DNA of 64,000 nucleotides from Podocnemis expansa (Eukaryota; Chordata; Testudines; Podocnemididae): contig ML681981.1 in assembly GCA_007922195.1 (NCBI GenBank), positions 9,792,369 to 9,856,368 on the forward strand, read 5' to 3'. The translations under genes were made by a program, and so were the position numbers. A model generated the notes under the pieces. It ran no database searches. It had not been told where the DNA came from and saw only the letters and a program-made list of their open reading frames with translations. Within the stretch, counting starts at the first letter, position 1; each line of letters begins with the position of its first letter. Positions 59,772 to 64,000 of the stretch are shown here, in pieces.

Positions 59772-60528
59772 AAGCTGTGCTGTGGTATCACAAAAGAATA
59801 AATGAACACAAAACTGACATTAGAAAGCAGAAAACAGAAAAACCAGTTGCTGAACACTTCCATCTTTCTAATCATTCTATAAACAATTTGTTTAACGACT
59901 GTACTCAGGGATGTCAGTGGGACATCAAAACTTCAAAGAGAAACAGCTGAAGTGGAATTAATATGCAAATTAGATTGTGTGAAAGCAGGACTAAATCGTG
60001 ACTAGGGCATTTTTCCCCCATTGCAACAGGTAATTTGACTTCACCCTTTCCAGAGTTTGAACCTTAACAACTGCTGTGGTTTGCTGTTACTCTATGACCT
60101 GATCCCGTGTTTCATACTCCATCACATGTATTCTCTTTCCATTCTGTAAGTCCCCTCATCTTCAAAGCACCTGACAAAGTGGGATTTTCTCCTACAAAAG
60201 CTCATGCAAAAAATAAATCTGTTACTCTTTAAGTGCCACTGGACTCCTTGTTTTTTTGCTGGACTAGACTAAAATGGCTGCCCCTTTAGAATAAGGAAAA
60301 GGAACATCAGGTCTTCTGGACATTTATATGATGTTCTTTCTTCTGTCATTACTGTGCTTGTAGTAAAGGTGCAAGCAAAACCTTTGTAGTAGTGTAGAAT
60401 TACAGGTAATCCAATCAATTTAACTGAGTTATTTTTCATATATGTGTGTATATAATGCATATTTTATACTGTGGATTCCCTTTAAAGTATATTTAGCAAC
60501 ATACCAGTTTCTCAATGTGTTTTGGCAG

Positions 60529-60744
60529 GGTTCCCTTAATATTGCTCTGGAGGCCTTTATGATCAAGCCATCTAACTTCATGGGAATGACTTGCACTGTC
60601 TTCCAGAAAATATCTGAAAATTCAGACAGGTCACTGATCCATGACGGGAAGAGCTGGGAAGCAGACTATCACCAAGACCAACATTTGAATTTTAAGTGTA
60701 GCACAGGCAATCTCAATGGTTCACTGGTGAATTTTTCTACCAAA
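60529..60744 (+). CDS. ADGRA1-like: Exon F: GAIN domain, middle region
   Basis: 216-nt exon, exactly 72 codons, phase 0 at both ends. Acceptor 'gtgttttggcag', donor 'aaa|gtaagt' (consensus). It encodes GSLNIALEAFMIKPSNFMGM then TCTVFQKISENSDRSLI, an acidic loop, and LNFKCSTGNLNGSLVNFSTK. The stretch NIALEA--IK----GMTCTVFQ is shared with ADGRA3, while LNFKCSTG---SLVNF is ADGRA2-like. NGS and NFS are potential N-glycosylation sites. The next family block (SIQLPPSLF) was not found between 60745 and 64000, so the next exon is probably outside. A PLE terminus lies only about 240 bp upstream. Confidence 0.95.
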
Positions 60745-61979
60745 GTAAGTGACCTAAAAAGTTAATGTACAATTGACTCTTTTCATTTATATCTGGTATT
60801 CAAGGCAGATTGCTAATTTATCACCTCAGGATTCAGATAATTATAGGAGGGTCTAACATTGTAATTGATTAATAAGAGAAATAATTGTAAATTGTTACTA
60901 GTCCTAAATATTTCATGTTAAGTGTGATGATAGTGCTCATTTTACTTCTGATGCCAGTGTGCTGTGTTTACAGATATTGCATAAAGGTTTCCATGCACAA
61001 TGTAAAAATGCAACAGATAATTAGAAATATGAGTATATATTTTGGTATTACTGTTCATGGACTCAATTTTGAAAACTTCTAGACATGTGCAATCCCACTG
61101 GTGTCAATGGGAAATACTTGTCTTAATAAGGAACTTTCAGGTGAGGCAAGCTTGCATGGACTGTAACGTTTTCAGAAAAATTGTCTTTGCATCCACTAAA
61201 TCATGTTATGCTTCTTACTTCTAAAACATCATATAAAAAGAAGAACATTACCTTGGAGTCTTGGCATAGCCTGAGGAAAACAATAATAAATAAGCCTCTT
61301 AAAATAATGCACTATTATTATCAAATAATGAAGTGGAACAATTAATTTTTATCCATCAGGAATTGGAAATTTTGTATTTGGTTGAGCATGTTATTAAATT
61401 TAAATGTTCTAGAGTTTGATTTTAATTATCCTCCAACAGCACTTCATTTTAATATGCTTACTGCTTGAAATCCTGAGTACTCCAAAATGATACTTTTCTA
61501 GATAATATTACTGAACTCTGAGAGTACTTTGAGTGCAGTTATTTCCCTTGTGCTGTCTTTTGAACCTCTATGTAAATTATATAATGGCAGTGATATACTG
61601 GGAGGAGCTCTCAGATGTACCTTGTAAAAATTCTGACACCAAATTAAAGGGAGGATTGGGTAGCTTTCGTCCCATTTGTTGGTTAGCAGCATCCAAGGTG
61701 GGGTGAACTCTGTTTGTATCAAGGATGACTTACTAAGATGCTTCTGTAGAACATTTTTGCTCTTAGAATGCACAAGGTTGAATCTAATGGCAGAGATTAT
61801 TAAATTGAAAAGAAAAAAATCAAGATCCCTAGGACCTGACATCCCTTCACCTTCCTATGAAACAATCTATAGATATACATACACACTTCAAACTACACAA
61901 GCTGAACACTGTGCTATATATGCTATAACTCAAGCAAAAGTTATGAACTTGATCCAGAATTTTACTGATCAGATTTATT

Positions 61980-62062
61980 ATTGTCCAGTCTTATTCAGGA
62001 GGTCAGACAAGATGATCATAATGGTCCCTTCTGGCCCTAAAATATACAAATCTATCAGTATA
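61980..62062 (+). mobile_element. CR1 LINE 3' end
   Basis: 'gaggtcagacaagatgatca' minus the first bases, 'taatggtcccttctggccct' and 'aaaatatacaaatctatcag' match the 3' end of reptile CR1 elements ('aggtcagactagatgatc', 'tggtcccttctggcctt'). Only the tail is present, as is usual for 5'-truncated CR1 copies. No protein-coding part remains. Confidence 0.8.
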
Positions 62063-63138
62063 TTTTTTATATTTTTCAGGAACAAAATATAAACATTTCC
62101 AGTAAATGCAATCCATATAAGTTTGTTAACCAAATGCTGAGGGCTCTTTCTGTACTTAAGATGAAGCATTTTTTTTAAAATGGGAAAACAGATAGAATCC
62201 CCAGTCCCTCATCCCTCATGTCGGTAGGCACACACTTGCCAGTGCACACAGGATTTATCACAGACTGAGACAGAACATTTTGGTTGAAGCCCTTTTATAA
62301 AAAGCTGACAGTGCATCACTGCATGAAATGTTCATTATAATCTTTTCTTACATACTTTGCCATGTTTATAGAAAACATCTAAGTCAGAATTTCCATCCAA
62401 ATTTTTATTTTCATATCTGCTTTCAGTGGGCAAAAATATATATTTAAACTGCAGGTGCAACAGACTATTTCCTAATGTTCATCAAAACCCTATTGTTCTG
62501 TAATTAGAACCAAATGTAAGATTTTCTCAAGAATGTACTGCTAAATTTGATACCAGACTTAAGTCTTGTAAATCTAGCAAGTCTCCTTTCAAAGGAAACA
62601 GTTGAGTTGTTTTTCATAATTTTATCATTCATTTTTCTTTTCACTGTTGCTTATAATAACTCCTCAAAAGTGAAACCATTTCCTTACATACATATCTCTC
62701 TTCTAACACATGTGAAAGGTATTTTTCACATGAGTTGGGCTGCTGGAATCAATCATTCCTTTTCTGAAGAAAAAAGCACTGAAGCATTTGTTTTACAGAG
62801 TTCCTGTTATTTTTTTAAAAACCTAAAAATAACAAGGTAGGTTAAATTTTGGTCCTTCTTAATTTGAGAGCATCCATTTAACCTGTGCAGTGGCAAATTC
62901 AAATACTACAGCTGTACATGAGTCTTATACTCTTGAGTGTTTGTGCATTATCGTGAGAACAGAATTGACTTTTGTATAATAGATAAGGTTAAATGGTGCT
63001 TTACATTCTTTCCCCTGTTTTCAGTCTGTTGACTTTTACAAACTTCCACCTTTCATAGGGAAATTTCCCAGTCTTGATCACTGTCCAAAGCTGAACTGTT
63101 TTAGATTAAGCAAAACTGGTTTTTTGGTGTTTTTGTAC

Positions 63139-63166
63139 TTAAAAAAAAAAAAAAAAAAAAAAAAAA
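63139..63166. repeat. Poly-A run, about 28 nt
   Basis: An uninterrupted A tract preceded by 'tttttgtactt' and followed by 'gggagtgaagg'. No LINE or SINE 3' end is recognisable next to it, so it may be a plain homopolymer. The length is error-prone in sequencing. Confidence 0.9.
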
Positions 63167-63958
63167 GGGAGTGAAGGACATTCTTTCTCCCCTATTTTTT
63201 AATTATAAAATAGATTCTACCAATATTAAAAAATCAAATCAAAACAGATCTAATATACAATTAAGAGCTGAGTCTTAAAAATTGGCATAGAAATAGGTCT
63301 CACTGAGAAAAAAGTGCTATTAACTGTTCTACTGTGCGTTGGTTTTGATATGACCAAATTATGAACCTTTGAGAAGCACAGCTTAATCATATGCTGTACG
63401 TTCTGTAGGACTCCTGCTAAATTCATAAATTATATAGTTCTTTGGGGTTTCGGAGTCATGCAGAACTAACAACTACATCATGAAGTGCTTCCTATGTTAT
63501 GCAAAGAGCACTCAGGATCTTTTCAGGAGGGAAAAAGCAAAGTGCCACATTTATTATAAGAACAAAATTAATTCCTATCACACACACATACACACACACG
63601 CACCCAAACACACCAGTAGATGTCCTGTAGCTGATAGTTACCAGTCCTGGTCGTGGCTTGAGATTGCAGCTTGGGTTCATTGCTGGAGTTCGTGGGTCGT
63701 GGCAGCTACTTGGCCAGGGAAGCTGGGCACGACAGGGGAGCAGAGTCTCTGTTGGGCGCCCGATGCTCCTTGCTCCTGGATCTTGTGCAGGATAGTTCCC
63801 CAAAGCCTTGAGATCTCACCTAGTCTTTTATACAGTTTTGGCTTCAATGGATGTCTGGTGGGTCACATTGCTTCTGCACCACTACTGATTGTTGAACAAT
63901 AGCAGGCATGACAAAAAGTCCATGGGTGCTGCTGAGTCACACTGCTTCTGTTAGCAGA

Positions 63959-64000
63959 TCATAGAATCATAGAATCATAGGGTTGGAAGGGACCCCACGA
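63959..64000 (-). mobile_element. CR1 LINE, 3' end, cut by window edge
   Basis: 'atcatagaatcatagaatca' and 'gggttggaagggacccc' are the reverse complement of a CR1 3' terminus, which carries tandem ATTCTATG units. The element continues past 64000 and its body lies outside. Confidence 0.88.

Larger units (their letters stand above)
58291..60290 (-). mobile_element. Penelope-like retroelement with ~0.46-kb inverted arms
   Basis: Arms 58291-58745 and 59789-60255 are inverted copies of each other over about 455 bp (for example 'atgaacacaaaactgaca' with 'tgtcagttttgtgttcat'). Between them the minus strand encodes the C-terminal RT (59235-59771) and a GIY-YIG endonuclease (58752-59036). The right arm joins the RT exactly where the frame enters (59789), so the element is 5'-truncated and carries an inverted copy of its own 3' end. 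Inverted terminal repeats of this type are known for Penelope elements. The element ends about 240 bp before exon F of the host gene. Confidence 0.92.
52638..60528 (+). other. ADGRA1-like: 7.9-kb intron between exons E and F
   Basis: Donor gtatgt, acceptor 'caatgtgttttggcag'. It holds a solo PLE end at 53141-53494, the MITE at 53881-54148, a PLE foldback at 55665-55890 and the long PLE at 58291-60290. The stretch 54150-55660 has only T/A runs. 56110-56900 is slightly GC-richer, ends with 'ttcccatccagctctaat' (a possible hAT-type end) and is otherwise unexplained; 56900-58290 shows nothing I can support. Confidence 0.86.
60745..64000 (+). other. ADGRA1-like: Intron after exon F (3' part outside window)
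   Basis: Donor gtaagt. Contents are a CR1-type 3' end at 61980-62062, a poly-A run at 63139-63166, a CA microsatellite at 63580-63602 and a CR1 end at the window edge. A GC-richer stretch at 63605-63900 with 'tgttgggcgcccgatgctc' might be an LTR or other repeat but nothing confirms it. The remainder is AT-rich with no feature I can support. Confidence 0.82.

Noticed and set aside
13026..60744. Assignment of the gene to ADGRA3 or ADGRA2 with certainty
   Set aside because: Signature residues split between the two; a tree is needed, so the symbol is given as ADGRA1-like only as best guess.
61676..62169. 138-codon frame around the CR1 tail
   Set aside because: Crosses a CR1 3' UTR fragment and unique DNA; not part of a CR1 ORF and not an ADGRA exon.
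63605..63900. Candidate endogenous retrovirus LTR with primer-binding site
   Set aside because: Only loose resemblance; no second LTR, no polypurine tract, no gag/pol frames in the window.
60745..64000. Next ADGRA exon (SIQLPPSLF block)
   Set aside because: Searched by eye in all three + frames without success; the exon is probably beyond 64000.

Overview
This is a piece of an amniote nuclear genome, most likely a turtle. It is AT-rich, has no bacterial-style gene packing, and carries six spliced exons of one vertebrate gene inside long introns. The repeat mix points to a non-avian reptile: Penelope-like elements (PLEs) ending in a 'ggagtcctgtggcac' motif that I associate with turtle genomes, a DIRS retrotransposon with a tyrosine recombinase, CR1 ends, a MIR-type SINE, and many short hAT- and Harbinger-like DNA transposons. 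The taxonomic call is inference from repeat recognition; species cannot be resolved.

The gene is on the + strand and all of the window lies inside it. Six exons (13026-13239, 32037-32201, 36556-36754, 46138-46287, 52476-52637, 60529-60744; 1,106 nt) have AG/GT splice sites and mutually compatible phases. Together they give an unbroken ~368-residue piece of an ADGRA-subfamily adhesion GPCR (GPR123/GPR124/GPR125 group): Ig domain, hormone-receptor (HRM) domain and the first part of the GAIN domain. The signal peptide and LRRs lie upstream of the window; the GPS, seven-helix domain and PDZ-binding tail lie downstream. Residues are a mosaic of ADGRA2-like and ADGRA3-like positions, about equally distant from both. 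With the AT-rich, long-intron setting, this makes an ectodomain-bearing ADGRA1 the best guess, but the paralog is not proven.

Layout: 1-13 kb is intron with a MIR, two neighbouring hAT elements with perfect 8-bp target duplications, an older MITE and a CACG/CA microsatellite. 13-32 kb is a 19-kb intron that splits the Ig domain; it holds a decayed PLE copy (17.9-19.9 kb), short PLE foldbacks, a 593-bp hAT-like element and a GC-rich repeat. 32-36.5 kb has a Harbinger-like element. 36.7-46 kb is the repeat-densest intron: a triple-nested insertion at 37.2-38.1 kb, a 4.7-kb DIRS (38.65-43.34 kb, minus strand) broken by two later DNA transposons, and a 601-bp hAT-like element. 46-60.5 kb has GC-rich blocks, several PLE foldbacks and a second PLE (58.3-60.3 kb) with ~0.46-kb inverted arms, ending ~240 bp before exon F. 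60.7-64 kb has CR1 ends at 62.0 kb and at the window edge.

The most unusual signal is a hammerhead-ribozyme-like motif (CUGANGA, stem II, GAAA, AGCU palindrome, UH, short stem I) in almost every PLE terminus. Three copies, all antisense to the host gene, keep an intact core; every sense copy is broken at a core base.
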